DNA from: Conoideocrella luteorostrata
Taxonomy: Eukaryota > Ascomycota > Sordariomycetes > Hypocreales > Clavicipitaceae
Assembly (NCBI GenBank): GCA_032433595.1
Contig: JASWJB010000182.1
Coordinates: 24,407-88,406 of the forward strand
Direction of reading: 5' to 3'
DNA length: 64,000 bases
Shown: piece after piece, positions 23,901 to 35,550 of the stretch
How the letters are laid out: each line of letters opens with the position of its first letter
Numbering within the stretch: position 1 is the stretch's first letter
The notes under the pieces: generated by a model
The model's database searches: none
What the model saw: only the letters and a program-made list of their open reading frames with translations
Told to the model about the DNA's origin: nothing
Made by a program: the position numbers and the translations under genes

Positions 23901-24191
23901 AGCGCGCTGAATATTGGGCGGCATGCTCGAATAAGCATCGCGATCAGTGACGTTTCTTCAGTTTCTGCCCAACCACGCGCGCTTGTGCCATACAACGTCG
24001 CTTCATATACTCGTCTACCATTACTGGATTCTGTAATACCACCTCGAGAGATTACCCATTTTTCAGCTACTTCGTCATCCCGTTTAATTCGTGAGTAACT
24101 GATCGCCGACGTCATTTGGCCGGACCGTTGGTTACTGATGGCTCGACAGTTTAATTTTAATAGAACCTCCAAGAATAAATAAACTTTCGCA
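20910..24191. other. 3.3-kb non-coding interval with clustered short motifs
   Basis: No gene could be supported. Six exact copies of TACGGAGTA or its complement lie here (21363, 21874, 22228, 22284, 22883, 23585). Homopolymer G runs (21816-21825), an alternating GCATGCATGCATGCA stretch near 22458-22472 and a GGCA repeat (listed separately) are present. The many small ORFs lack codon or family signal. Confidence 0.5.
22685..22758. repeat. Tandem 14-bp repeat grading into a GGCA microsatellite
   Basis: Three head-to-tail copies of GGAAGGGCAGGGTT (22685-22726, the third with one change) run directly into GGCAGGGC followed by about six GGCA units up to 22758. It lies in non-coding DNA. Confidence 0.9.
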
Positions 24192-26435
24192 ATGGTTTCG
24201 TTCTTTGGACTCAAACTGGGCAGCGACAGGAAAAAGGCCCAGTATGCTCATCCACAAACCCCCACCCCGTTGTTCCCTCTAGTCATATCATTGCTCCCCG
24301 TAGCCAAACTCTACTAACACGGACCTCGTCCTAGAACCAAGGTGCAAACCAAGTCGCCGCAAAAATGGGAACGCGTCAACCAAAATACAATGGGGGAGGG
24401 CCGGTATTTTAATCATAACTTCTCGCGACCGCAACTTCCTGCTTCAACTTCACGGCCAGGCACCTCGAACTCGACCCGGAGCATCTCCAATTGGCGCTCT
24501 GTATTCAAGAACCCAGCCCTGACTTCATCCATGGTCGATTTGGCCCCTCCTGGACGGCGACGACCGAGTGTAGGCAGCTTGCGGCATGCTGCATCGGATA
24601 TGAACCTCAGACCCGGGACGGCCTTGCCCACTGCTTTGGGTGGCAGTGGGCTTCGACCCGGAACACCGAGCAGACCAGCAAGCTCCAAAAAGGCAGGATG
24701 GGTGAATCCATTGGATGTTCACTTCTGCAAGGACCCTGCGAGCAGCCGGCCGGGGACGGCTCTTGGGCCAAATACTGCCGCTTTCGCCGCCTCACGAGCA
24801 CCTCCTACTCCAACTTCCCCGAGAAACTTTTTAGGCAATTTGGATCTGGGGCCAAGCGCTGGAGGGAGTGAAGTGAACGCACATACTGCGACAAATCCTT
24901 CTTCTACTTTCAATGGTCGCAAATCGGACGAAGAAGTCACCGCCCAAAACGGTTATCCGTCACCACCACAGTCAGACAGAAACTCTGACAGAGCATTTTC
25001 GCCAGTAAATGTTCCGAACTCTGACAATGGCCACTCGAGTAGCAAGCGTAATGCTCCAAGCGGGCTGAGGAAAATGGATGTGCAGGGACCCAAATCACTG
25101 CCCAGTCCAGCTCCCTCTGTCCAACGAACAAGTGAAGATCGTTCGGAAGGGCCCATCATTCGAAATGTTCCCGCAAGGCGTGAAACCATGGCCTTTCACC
25201 AGCCTCGAAGAGGAAGTTTTGCGTTGGATTTTGAAGGGCCGCAGCGGGCAACTCTGATGCCCTCGCCTAAGGAGGGTTTTACTGGCAACTTTGCTGACTT
25301 TGATTTCGGAGAAACTGTAGCTAAGACGATAAGCAACTCGAGCGCAAAAGGGGAGAAGCCCAGCTGGGGGGAAGAGAGCGCAAGACCTGGCAGAGACAGC
25401 GTGTCTTCAGACTCCACAAAGGAGTCATTTCGCGAGATGCCGTCAAATAACACTCCCAGCAGTTATTCGGTATTTGCAGCAACACAAATGGAGCGAGAGC
25501 AGTCGAAATCTCCAGCGCCAACGCAGGCTTCGGAAGACCAGGCTGCCAACTCATCATTGATCGACCAGCTTCCTAAGCCTCCCCGAGCAACCGGCCGACA
25601 ACCCACTGGTGCACCCCCCACAGCGGCGCAAAGTCATCCGGGATTGAACAACGGACTCAAAATCAGCCAACAACAGGGTTTCCAGTCACGCTTTGGTTCA
25701 ATCACCTCATCACGGGCTGCACCACCACGGCCGCTACGACCTGTTACTGCATCCGCGGCAGAGCAAACTCAATTGAGCCCTAGGAGCCCTTATGGACCTC
25801 CAACGGTTGCCAACAATAGTTACATGAGAGACGATGTACCGCCACCGCGACCGAAAGATGTGGTACCCTTGAGCCCCTTTGGAAGACCCGCCATGAAAGG
25901 AGATTTTCCCGTTTCGAAAGGTTTGCCTCGCGGTAGACAGCCAGGACCACTCCAAGCGCATCCTCTACCCACACCCACAGACGAGGACATCAGTTTTTCA
26001 CTCCAAATATGGCCGGATTTTGAACAATCTGAGCCACGCCGATCAGCTATCCCTGCTCCACTAACACCTGCCCGTCCGCACACGAGCCATGCAGCAGGAC
26101 CTGGAATCGCTACGCCTACTTCAGCCAGCGCACCACGTATACCCAGTCCCACATTTCCGTCGCTGGCCAAGTCTATATCAAGTTCCAGCAGCACATTCGG
26201 CCAATCATTCGAGATCAATTTCGACGAGCCTTTTAATTCGCCGACATTGGGCGGCTTCCCGTCTCTGGATCGCCAACCAAGTACAAATAGTGAGGGTGGC
26301 TCGAGACGTATGGAGGCCAAGAAGGCGCCTCCTCGACCGGCACCGGTAACCTTGCCTCCATCGTCGAATAAAGGGCTCGGCTCGGCACCTGTGAAATCGC
26401 CGGTCGTGTCGGAATTTGCCGCGACGTTCATTTAA
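24192..26435 (+). CDS. Pro/Ser-rich conserved fungal protein of unknown function
   Basis: Two exons: 24192-24241 and 24335-26435, with a 93-nt intron (GTATGC...GTCCTAG); 716 aa. The short first exon encodes MVSFFGLKLGSDRKKAQ, and splicing joins it to TKVQTKSPQKWERVNQNTMG. The rest is low-complexity: Pro, Ser, Ala and Arg-rich, with repeated SRPGTA/RPGTP-like phrases at about 75-130, PPRP/APPRP segments, and the final KKAPPRPAP region. It looks disordered, with many SP and PPxP sites, so phosphorylation and SH3 binding are possible (inference). There is no signal peptide or membrane helix. The conserved N-terminal block and intron position look like a conserved ascomycete protein of unknown role. 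Confidence 0.85.
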
Positions 26436-27246
26436 GATGATGGGAAGTGGAAGATGGCGGCGCGGACCGTATGTGATGAGGAATGACTTTTATGCAATTA
26501 AATTGCTCGGCTGGCTGGATTGGTACAGGAAGGGCGGGAATATCTTGGGGTGTATTGAAGGGTTGAGTTTTTTTTTTTTCATTTTTCATTTTTCATTATT
26601 TTTTGTTCACATGTGGTTTGTAGTCATCGTTTTGTATATACTTGTTTTTGTACATAGCATACTGTCTCATACAATATGAGTCAAATTCACTGTCATCTCA
26701 CTTAACAGTGACATACCGTCGGCTTCATCACATGAGTCGCTGGAATCCGGAGTAACAAAAGCACATATAGATTATGCAGTCGCGCAATGTATGCATACAC
26801 GAGAGCTGTGCCGGCTCCGGCCTTCCCTTGTTGCGACTCGGACATCGAACAACTTGCAAAGCTGTGGGTTAGTACCAGCACTTGTGAATGAGGTTAAGTT
26901 TGAAGAGGTGCTTTGTATCGTAGAGCTTGATTTGAAATTCTAAAGAGGGAGAAAAAAGAAAAAAAAATCGGCAGAGCTGTACATCGCTTTGCAAGTCCTC
27001 GTCCCGTCCAAGTCATTGGTGACGTACAGTCGCGCAAGCAGCACGTGAAATGATGTGCTGAGAGCTTTGCTTGCTTACTCATCGAGCGCCGTCCCCGACA
27101 TCGCCGACCCTCCGTTATTAATTATCAAATCTGGCGATGATAAAACCACTAACGTCTAGAACTTAAAATTTATCTGTAATATATATTTGTACCCTGTCAT
27201 TCAATTGTTTGAAGTGGTCCGGAACGTAAAGCCACTTGTCGCCATC
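26436..27246. other. Non-coding interval between the Pro/Ser-rich gene and cysA-like gene
   Basis: Contains T-rich tracts at about 26569-26605, probably 3' processing sequence of the upstream gene, and the promoter of the downstream gene. No other feature was recognised. Confidence 0.5.
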
Positions 27247-28794
27247 ATGGCTCGGTCTCTACTAGCAACTACCCACCATCTACATAAATCACTCTCATCG
27301 TTGTCGAGGCCGACTTCCGCCCGGCTTGTCGGCATCACCTCGCAATTATCACCTTCACATCATCAACATGGCCGCAATCTGCAGTCATCCAGGTCCTCCC
27401 GTTCGGGGACGGCTTCCAACCCTGCCATGGCATTCCCCTGTCTAGATGCTCTGGAAACCCGCTCTGCTACGCTGCAGACTCAGGCTCGCTCTTCATCAGG
27501 CCCTGAACCATCATACACCTCGGGCGCTGCGGAATCCTTTCACTGCAAGGAGCCGCTTCTCCTTGATTGGGGCGGCATTCTCCCAGAGTTCACTGTCGCT
27601 TACGAATCATGGGGCAAATTGAACAGAGACAAGAGTAATGCGATTCTCTTACACACCGGTCTATCGGCGTCTTCGCATGCCCATTCTACAGAGGCAAATC
27701 CCCAGCCTGGATGGTGGGAGAAGTTCATTGGGCCCGGGTCACCGCTTGATACGGATAAGTACCATGTTATTTGCACGAATGTTATTGGTGGGTGTCACGG
27801 CTCCACAGGACCGAGTAGCACCGACCCTGGGAATGGTGAACGTTATGCCACCAGGTTTCCGATCTTGACTATGCAGGACATGGTGCGAGCGCAGTTTCGT
27901 TTGTTAGATCACTTGGGAATTGAGAAACTCTATGCTAGCGTTGGGAGTTCTATGGGGGGCATGCAATCCCTTGCTGCTGGCGTGTTGTTCCCTTCCAAGA
28001 TCCAACGCATCATTAGCATCTCGGGATGCGCTAGATCTCACCCTTACAGCATTGCCATGCGCCACACCCAACGGCAAGTCCTCATGATGGACCCGAACTG
28101 GAACAGAGGGTTCTACTATGATGGCATCCCTCCCCATGCGGGCATGAAACTGGCCCGCGAGATCGCCACCGTCACGTATCGCTCCGGGCCTGAATGGGAA
28201 CAACGCTTTGGTAGGAGAAGAGCCGATCCCAGCAAACCGCCCGCCTTGTGCCCTGACTTTCTCATCGAGACGTATCTCGATCACGCCGGCGAGAAGTGGT
28301 GTCTCAACTACGACCCCAACTCACTTCTGTATGTCAGCAAAGCCATGGACCTGTTTGATCTGGGCCGCGAGAACCAAGTCGCTACTCTATCGCGACGCTC
28401 CGACCGAGAAAAGGACCTCGCATCAGGTTCTTACGCCCTCCCCAACGCAGAATGTAGCCTCACCTTGCCGCCCACGCCGTACGAGGAACAGGTAGACCCC
28501 CAACAGCAGCAGTTGGATGAGTCGGAGCCAATCGAGCCGGGATCACGACCTCCCGAGGATCTGATCAAAGGACTGGCTCCGTTGAGAGATATTCCCACGC
28601 TGGTGATGGGTGTGGCGAGCGATATTCTGTTTCCGGCGTGGCAGCAGAGGGAGATTGCGGAGGCGTTGAGGCTGGGCGGGAATCGGGGCGTAACCCATAT
28701 GGAGCTGAGTGAGGAGATGAGTCTGTTTGGGCATGATACGTTTTTGCTGGATTTGAAGCACATTGGGGGGAATATCAGGATGTTTTTAAGTTGA
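27247..28794 (+). CDS. cysA: Serine O-acetyltransferase of the MetX alpha/beta-hydrolase fold (CysA/Cys2 type)
   Basis: Single exon, 515 aa from ATG 27247; the frame is open upstream but has no other ATG. The first 65 residues are Ser/Arg/His-rich without acidic residues, consistent with a mitochondrial presequence. The core is a MetX-like acyltransferase: an oxyanion/[10 protein letters not shown] region, the nucleophile elbow [10 protein letters not shown] (Ser about 235), [19 protein letters not shown], and the C-terminal GHDTF His (about 496). Fungal MET2 homoserine acetyltransferases carry a different block around the GWW motif, whereas [19 protein letters not shown] fits the fungal serine acetyltransferases (A. 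nidulans CysA, S. pombe Cys2). The likely reaction is acetyl-CoA (or succinyl-CoA) plus L-serine to O-acyl-serine, feeding cysteine synthase. An inserted acidic, Gln-rich loop (about 400-440, [15 protein letters not shown]) precedes the last part. Confidence 0.85.
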   Translation: MARSLLATTHHLHKSLSSLSRPTSARLVGITSQLSPSHHQHGRNLQSSRSSRSGTASNPAMAFPCLDALETRSATLQTQARSSSGPEPSYTSGAAESFHCKEPLLLDWGGILPEFTVAYESWGKLNRDKSNAILLHTGLSASSHAHSTEANPQPGWWEKFIGPGSPLDTDKYHVICTNVIGGCHGSTGPSSTDPGNGERYATRFPILTMQDMVRAQFRLLDHLGIEKLYASVGSSMGGMQSLAAGVLFPSKIQRIISISGCARSHPYSIAMRHTQRQVLMMDPNWNRGFYYDGIPPHAGMKLAREIATVTYRSGPEWEQRFGRRRADPSKPPALCPDFLIETYLDHAGEKWCLNYDPNSLLYVSKAMDLFDLGRENQVATLSRRSDREKDLASGSYALPNAECSLTLPPTPYEEQVDPQQQQLDESEPIEPGSRPPEDLIKGLAPLRDIPTLVMGVASDILFPAWQQREIAEALRLGGNRGVTHMELSEEMSLFGHDTFLLDLKHIGGNIRMFLS

Positions 28795-30965
28795 GTTGCA
28801 TTGGGGTTGAAGTGAGCTTTGCTGGGCTTGTAGAGGATATTGGGAAGTCATCATTAGGCTGGGATGTCGAGTCCACGAGGGGAAGTGGTCGGACGCAAAA
28901 AGTTGGGATGTCAGGATGGAATTGGCGGGGCTTCATGATTGGCGTTGTGGGCGGGCGGAGTTGCTGCTGCTTGGTGTGTGAATGTGAGATCCTGGATGCC
29001 GATAGAAGGACTTTTGTGGTGTCGGTGGCTTGCTGCGAGGCACTCTCAGCCCGCCTGCTTTGCCTTACCAAACGCCCTGGACAACCTGTGAATGGGTCAG
29101 GGGCACCATTTTTTCTGATAGCGCGGCGGAAGGACTGCGTCACCTCAATTTTGTATCCATGTATAAACAGGTAAAAGGTTTTGGTTGCTTTTACTCCGTA
29201 TGCTCGACGCAAGTGAGCCCGTTTGATACATTGACTTCTCCCGCCACACAGGATCCTAGGCAATGGAATCGGGGGGCCGCTATGAGGACCACTTCTTCCG
29301 GAAAGGACAGCTACACATATATTAAAACGCAGCACCTGTTGAGATTCCTTGCGAATAACCAATACAGCTTAATAGCGGGACATAGCTCACTGTTAATAAC
29401 TTAGGGCATCATGAGCAACAGCCGAGGATACTGATGGCGCGCGCAGGTGTTTGCTCCGTACCAATAGGACTTTCTTATGCGAAGTAAAGTAACAAGTAGG
29501 AGTACTATTGCAGAGCTACTATCTAGCTCGTGTATTTAATACTGATATGCTCTATACAACTTCAAGTGGCTTGTCGTGGTGTGATGGAACGTATTGCAGT
29601 AGCAATAGGTAGGCATAGTCCTGGGGTGGCATGACCTATGACCTGTTCAGAGGTCGATTATCATTCCTGTCGAATAGTGAGGTGAGATGCAATCGAAGCT
29701 TTATCTAGCTATCGTCATTGGACGAGAGATCTTGGCTGATCAACCGGCCTGACCGCATCTCGCATGGAAGCTAGGCCATATGCGACCTCGTCTTTCCCGC
29801 CAAATCCGTATCAGCCTGCTTAACGTTTCCTCCATATGTAAAGTCGAGGATAAAGACGGCTGGAACACATTTCGCAACCCGGAACGCGGCTGCTGTGGAG
29901 AGGAGAAAACCACTTCACATCCTCAGCTGGGCGGTACGTCGGAATCACCCCGCACAACGTCACAAAAGAACTTTGGCTCTGATCAACATGCAAAAGCTAG
30001 CGCTTTTGCGCCAAAAAAAAGGAAAAAGATTGAGGGCAATGGGTTTGCATCAAAATTTAGTAATGAAAATTACACAGTTGGCGGGATCTGGGCCATGTCC
30101 ACGGAGTACGTGGTAGCCCAAGAGATCCTGGATGAAGAACACGGCCAGCCACATGAAGTGTCCGTCATCGACAATAATCATCATATGCTGGGTGGAATTG
30201 GGAAGCATAACATTGTCAAAGCAGTGCACTAGATGAATGCCAAACATCTGAAGGCAGGGTACAGACGTTTCCAAGGCGGATTTTGAACTCCAGTCCAGGG
30301 CTGGGGTGAATCTTTTCACCGCGTCACGACACATTCCCACAATTGTGGACAATTTCCAGACCTGTCCAAGACTTCGGGATTAACTGGAGAGTGGGAAAAC
30401 GGATTAAATGGCGGCTTTGGGTAGCTGCGAGCGTTGCGACAAAGTGCTTGGTAGACCATGCTTGCCGCTGTGCCGCTGTGCCGCCATAGCCTGTCTGAAA
30501 GTTTAGCTTAAGCCTCGCCAAGACCCAAGACTTCTATAAAATAGACCCGGTCCGGAGCAGCCATTCGACTTGTGCTTCTGAGTTTATAAGCACTAGTTGC
30601 CTACTCAGGAAGTAAGCTGACTTCCGCTCTCTCCCCGAGGCACCCGGCCGTGTCACTCACACCGTCACGCCGCAGTCCGGGAGACCCCTCTCAGACCGTC
30701 GGGATTATAAAAATTTATTTAAGTCTATAGAATTCGTTGAATAGTATTGAGTTTGAATAGATTGGTCAGCTGAACGACCCTGAAGCCAGCTCTGAGCGCA
30801 GTTGTTACAATCACGTTCTGTCGCCGCTCAAGCTGCGTCGGCGCATCGCAAAGAATCTCAATCTGAGAGCCCCGTCGTCACGTTCCCCAACAACTCACCA
30901 GTACTTTCGGCGACAAGAAGACAGAATTTGCGCCATCTTCGGGAAACTGACAAGAAATCATAAAT
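28795..30965. other. Non-coding, relic-bearing interval before the GMC oxidase gene
   Basis: Start of the accessory region. Apart from the nucleoside-phosphorylase relic (separate entry) I see no gene. A TATA-like CTATAAAATA lies at 30533-30542, but it is 430 bp from the next start codon; another AT-rich stretch is at 30708-30725. One TACTCCGTA lies at 29192-29200. Confidence 0.45.
29780..30232 (+). pseudogene. Decayed N-terminal fragment of a nucleoside-phosphorylase-domain (NLR-type) protein
   Basis: The last 60 codons of this open frame, from about 30053, read YTVGGIWAMSTEYVVAQEI, then DEEHGQPHEV, DNNHHMLGGIGKHNIVKAV, and then stop. This is the opening beta-alpha-beta portion of the PNP_UDP domain that begins many fungal NACHT/NB-ARC receptor-like proteins, whose usual form is YTVGWICAxSTEYVAAQxFLDE. 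Two usual core residues are changed (W to G, C to W) and the domain stops after about 60 residues; the expected GGG substrate loop and the rest are not found downstream in any frame. The upstream 90 codons are Lys-rich (APKKRKKIEG) and not recognised. I read it as a relic of an NLR-like gene, with about 0.6 certainty on family. Confidence 0.5.
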
Positions 30966-32969
30966 ATGGGGCTTTACGACAATCTGCCTTCTGGGCTGCG
31001 CGAAGTAGATGTCATTATTGCTGGAGGTACGTGCCCTTTCGAGATAATAGTAACCTGGAGCTCTACCTGCATTTCCAGCCCTGGCAAGCTAATATCGGAA
31101 ATAGGCGGCACGGCTGCATGCGTGATCGCATCCCGTCTCGCGGATGCCGACCCAGGTCTATCCGTAATGGTTATTGAGGCCGGGCCAAACAACTATAAAG
31201 AGCCGACCGTGGTCTATCCGGGCCTCTTCTTCAGTCATTTCTCGCCGGAGAGCAGAATGAACGCCGTATATACTGGAGAAAAATCGTCGGAGATTAATGA
31301 TCGCCCGCTATCCGTACTATGCGGCAGAGTGCTTGGTGGTGGCTCTACCATTAACTCGTTGATGTACGCGCGCGGCCAGAAATCCGATTACGATGGCTGG
31401 CGTACACCAGGCTGGACCGCCACAGAACTTCTGCCTTATTTCAAGAAAGTGAGTCTTTCATGTATATCGGGTGATGTTTTCGCGAGCTGATAGGTGGATA
31501 TTAAGTTTGAAAGCTACCATGGCGAAGGCGAGCCAGCTAATCACGGCTATGACGGCCCGATCCACGTATCTGAGGGAACGTACCGCTGCAACAAGGCCAT
31601 GGACGATTTGATGGGCGTCATTAACCGAGCAGGCTGGCCTGAGAATAAAGACCTACAGAGTCTAAATGAGGATGCTATTAATGGTGTGCAAAGGTCTCTG
31701 CGCTACGTTTCGACGGACGGTAAACGTCAAGACGCTGCACATTGCTATGTCCACCCCCGCCTGCGCGACGGAAAGCATCCGAATCTGCATGTTTTGGTGG
31801 AAACTCAGGTCATAAAAGTTGTTTTGCGAGAGGGCAAGGCTGTCGGAGTCGTCTGCCGACCGAACCCAGAGCTCCGGCCACAGGAAATAGATAGCCAACC
31901 GGTTGAGATTGCAGCCAGGAAACTCGTAGTCATTTCCAGTGGATCGTTCGGCTCTCCAGCAATACTGGAGCGGTCGGGTATTGGCAGCGGTCGGGTGCTT
32001 CAGCTTGCAGATGTGCCGGTCATCGAAGAACTCCCCGGTGTTGGAGACAACTACGACGACCACCAGTTCATCAACTACGCTTACAGGACGAGCCTCGGCC
32101 CCGACGATACCGTTGACCGCGTGATATTGAACTATCAAAACCAGGACGAACTCATCCGGGACAATTCTCCCATGCTTGGACACAATGCTCAAGAACTTGG
32201 GCTGAAAGTACGCCCCACGACGGATGAGGTGAAGAGTCTCGGGAAAGCGTTTCAGACAGCTTGGGAGCAGCATTTTAGTCCCAAACCTGACAAGCCGCTG
32301 GCACTCATGTCGTTCATTACATGGTATGTGCCGCATGTGGAGCGCTCTAGAGTCCCAGCTTACCGTATTTCTAGTTTTCCCGGGCATGAGCCCAACCTTG
32401 ATCCGGGCCAGTACACGGGTATGCTGTTCTCGACTGCCCACCCTTTCTCTCGGGGATACGTACACATCACGGGCTCGTCGGTCTCAGACCCCGTCGACTT
32501 CAACTCTGGCTTTTTTACGGACAAAGACGCAATAGACCTGGCGACGCATGTGTGGGGCTACAAAAAGCAGCGAGAGCTCATGAGGAGAATGAAGTCGTAT
32601 AGGGGGGAGTTCGCATCCTGGCATCCCCCTTTCCCGGCTCATTCAAAAGCTGCGTGTATCGCGACGGATGGCCCACTGCCCGATGACACCCCCGACATCG
32701 AGTACAGTGCCGAAGACGACGTCGTTATTGAGGGTTTCGTGCGCGGGAAGGTGGCTTCGCTCTGGCATGGCATGGGGACTTGCAAGATGGCGCCGAGGGA
32801 GGCGAATGGTGTCGTCGACGCATCTCTTTCCGTGCATGGGGTGGAGAGATTGAAGGTTGCGGACATGAGTATTGTGCCTGGGAACGTCGCTGCCAATACG
32901 GCCAGCACGGCGTATGCTGTTGGTGAGAAAGCGGCGGACTTGATCATCGCAGAGCTGAGTTTGAAGTAG
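30966..32969 (+). CDS. GMC oxidoreductase, alcohol (methanol) oxidase-like
   Basis: Three exons: 30966-31026, 31105-31448, 31494-32969; 626 aa. Splicing restores the FAD-binding Rossmann motif VDVIIAGGGTAACVIASRL at the N-terminus. The start MGLYDNLPSGLREVDVI and the IHVSEGTYR block resemble fungal alcohol oxidases. GMC signature 1 (GRVLGGGSTINSLMYARG) and signature 2 (GSFGSPAILERSGIG) are present. The catalytic pair is visible as His in LWHGMGTC and Asn in PGNVAANTAS. The family oxidises short primary alcohols with O2 to aldehyde and H2O2, usually in peroxisomes. The C-terminus (AELSLK) is not a canonical PTS1, so location and substrate are open; other aryl-alcohol or sugar oxidase activities are possible. 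It sits between relic-rich stretches, with an alpha/beta hydrolase gene downstream on the same strand. Confidence 0.9.
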
Positions 32970-34197
32970 TAAATAAGCATGTAGCTGCTGTGGTCATGGC
33001 TTTTGGTCTGTGGCTGCGGAAAGGACTGTGGTGATGATGATGATGATGATGATGATGATGACCAGCGTACACTGAGGTAGATGTACGAGACTCGGGGAAG
33101 GCACGGGTTCATTGAGGGAAGTTCCTAAGTTGTGATCGCATGGACTGCACTACATCTGTCGTGATAACTTGTAGTCTGTCGCGACAGCCGACGGTTTTCC
33201 CTCAATGCTGCTGATCTTAGCTTCTCGAAATAGGAATGAACCCATTTGGCGAATTTAGATGACATCGCGGTGCTGGATTGGGCTTCTAGTCACGTTGGGC
33301 GACCAAAATAGATTGCCAGGCATGCCACCAACCCGTCGCTGGTCATTTCATTTGACGGCATTCTGTGGCTCATTGTTAGCGAATGTCCACCTAATCCGCC
33401 GTCTCAATGGTCCTGCATGAAAAATTCCGAGCGCATGGGGAAAGCCCGCGTCTGGAATGGCGCCCGTTCATGGTGGGTTTTCGATCGAAAAGGATCCGTC
33501 CGGACAGCTGACTGCTCCGGTTCAGGGACGCGATGGCATGTGAGACAATGGCTAGCATCACCATGCCGCCAACGGTTTGTACGGCTGAGAGCCGATCCCA
33601 TTCGTCGGCGACAGAGTTTGCAGTGTTCCTGGAATTTGTAGCATCAGGCAATGTTAGCGATAACTTGAAACCACCACATCCTTTTAGCCATCTCGGACGA
33701 CTATTTTTATTTTTTTCTGTGAATCTTTGACTTACTTGCGTGTGTTCCAGGCCTGGTCCCGGACGGCAAATCGTCTAAGAGGCTAAAACATTGCTTCGTT
33801 GGAGCCGCTTGCTCGCGCTCGGCATGGTGATTATTGACTGGTCTCCGGTTTTCGTCCCTCACGGCAAGCTGCACGATAATCTATGGAATCCGTCAGGGGC
33901 GGCTTGTACGATTCGGAGCCGATGATCCGTGGAAGCTCAAAACGCAGCATTGTCCAGACTATATGGGTGAATCATGAGGCCGGCGTGGAATTCTGGCACT
34001 TCTAGCGTCGCGGTCTAGTCTGCCGCGCGCAAACTAATGGCATCCCAAGGAATGCGCATATCAATTAACCCGTGCTGTAAGGGGCTGTCATGGATATAAT
34101 GACTGAAGAATCCTAGATGAGTTCAACTTCGTGCGCTCTCCTACTCGCCAGCAACCCTTCCTCTCCTTTCGTCTTCAACAGTGTCATACAGTACGAC
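32970..34197. other. Non-coding interval downstream of the GMC gene
   Basis: Contains a TGA/ATG microsatellite (separate entry) just after the GMC stop and the promoter of the hydrolase gene. No other supported feature. Confidence 0.5.
33032..33060. repeat. (TGA)n trinucleotide microsatellite
   Basis: About nine to ten perfect TGA units, non-coding, about 60 bp after the GMC oxidase stop codon. Confidence 0.95.
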
Positions 34198-35550
34198 ATG
34201 CCGCCGCGGAGCTACTCAGCAGGAATTCTGCTCACCACTCTGTGCTGCTTCATCCGTCAGTCAAATGGGTACAACTACAATTTCTGTGACGAGCCCCCGA
34301 GTATCCTTCTCCCACCAAACGACACAATTCCAAGCCCGCAGATAAATCGTCGCGCAAACTGCGAGAACTTCAAAATAAGTGATGTGGGTTTTCGAAGCAC
34401 AACCTCCCGCTCCTATCCCTGTATACCCTCTTTCATGCCACTTAACTTTTGCGCTTTATGACGCATTCTAAACGATATACAGCCCCAAACATGCATTTAC
34501 CGCCCCCCAGGTTCGCAGCTTGTTTCCATTCCAGCCAGCAGGAACGGAAGCGAGAAGTTAGCCGTCTTCTTGCCCGAAGACCCGGAAACAAAAAGTGCTC
34601 AGCATGTGATGATCATAGTTCCTGGAAAACTCAGCAACGCGGGGCTGTACTGGGAAAGATTGAGAAACGTTTCCGAAGGTCTCTATGGGACACAGTTCAA
34701 TAGGACCAACCGAAAAATCCTGAACGTCTCGCCGATACTCTTCTCGGAGCGATTCACCCCAGGCTTGCGCGGCGACGATCAGCTATCGTGGGCAACTCCC
34801 CGGGGTTGGATCGCTGGACTAACTGCGGCTCATCCTGCCGGGACGAGGTTGACTTCCGTTGACGCCCTGGAAGCACTCGTCGACGAGTTTTCCAAGTCAG
34901 ACAAATATCCCATGGTCACAAATATCACCTTTGTTGGGCAGAGCGCGGGCGGGCAGCTCATACAGCGGTACGCAGCCGTCGCGAGAGACCGCCCATCGTC
35001 GCGGATCCATATTCGCTACATTCAGAACAATCCCGCAACGTGCGCCTACTTCACGAGCCAGCGGCCCACGAACGGGAACGAGACTCTGCCGTCGAAAGCC
35101 GACTGCCGAAGATCCAACACCTGGCCCTTTGGCTACCACAACTTCCCTGGCACGGCCACCGGAACCAAGTCGCCAATGGAGTACTTCCGGCAATACATCA
35201 CGCGCGATGTTGTCGCGACTGTCGGCTACAAGGACACCAACCCCTGCAGCGGCGATCAGACGTGCAGGGCGGTCATGCTGGGCGGTCACAAGCGACGCGA
35301 TCGGAACCTGATTTGGCATAGGTACATCAATGAGCTGGCCAGGACAAACGAGGACTTGACTGGGTTTCCCGGCCAGTTTACAGGCCTCCCGGATTGGAGC
35401 TCAGTGTCTCATTACAAAGTGAACTTGCGTCTTGTCGTTGCTAAAAACGAGGGCCACGAGTTTCAAGATATATTTACAACCGACGTCGGCCTCTCGGCGC
35501 TGTTTGATGACGATAACATTATGGAAGGCTATCGACCGTCTCGTATTTAG
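34198..35550 (+). CDS. Probable secreted alpha/beta-hydrolase-like protein
   Basis: Model: exon 1 34198-34378, intron 34379-34510 (GTGATG...CCCCCCAG, 132 nt), exon 2 34511-35550; 406 aa. The join reads ENFKIS-SQLVSIPASRNG. Start 34198 is preferred to the in-frame ATG at 34117 because it begins directly with a signal peptide (MPPRSYSAGILLTTLCCFI). The body has a lipase-like elbow, ITFVGQSAGGQLIQRYA, with Ser as probable nucleophile, preceded by an oxyanion-type VMIIVPGK strand, and a late His in KNEGHEFQDIF that could complete a triad. The segment CRRSNTWPFGYHNFPG has paired Cys, fitting secretion. I do not recognise the subfamily; esterase, peptidase or thioesterase are all possible. The weak donor makes the intron the least certain part. 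Confidence 0.7.

Noticed and set aside
27247..28794. Annotation as MET2 homoserine O-acetyltransferase
   Set aside because: The conserved blocks fit the CysA/Cys2 serine branch better than MET2, although the fold is shared.
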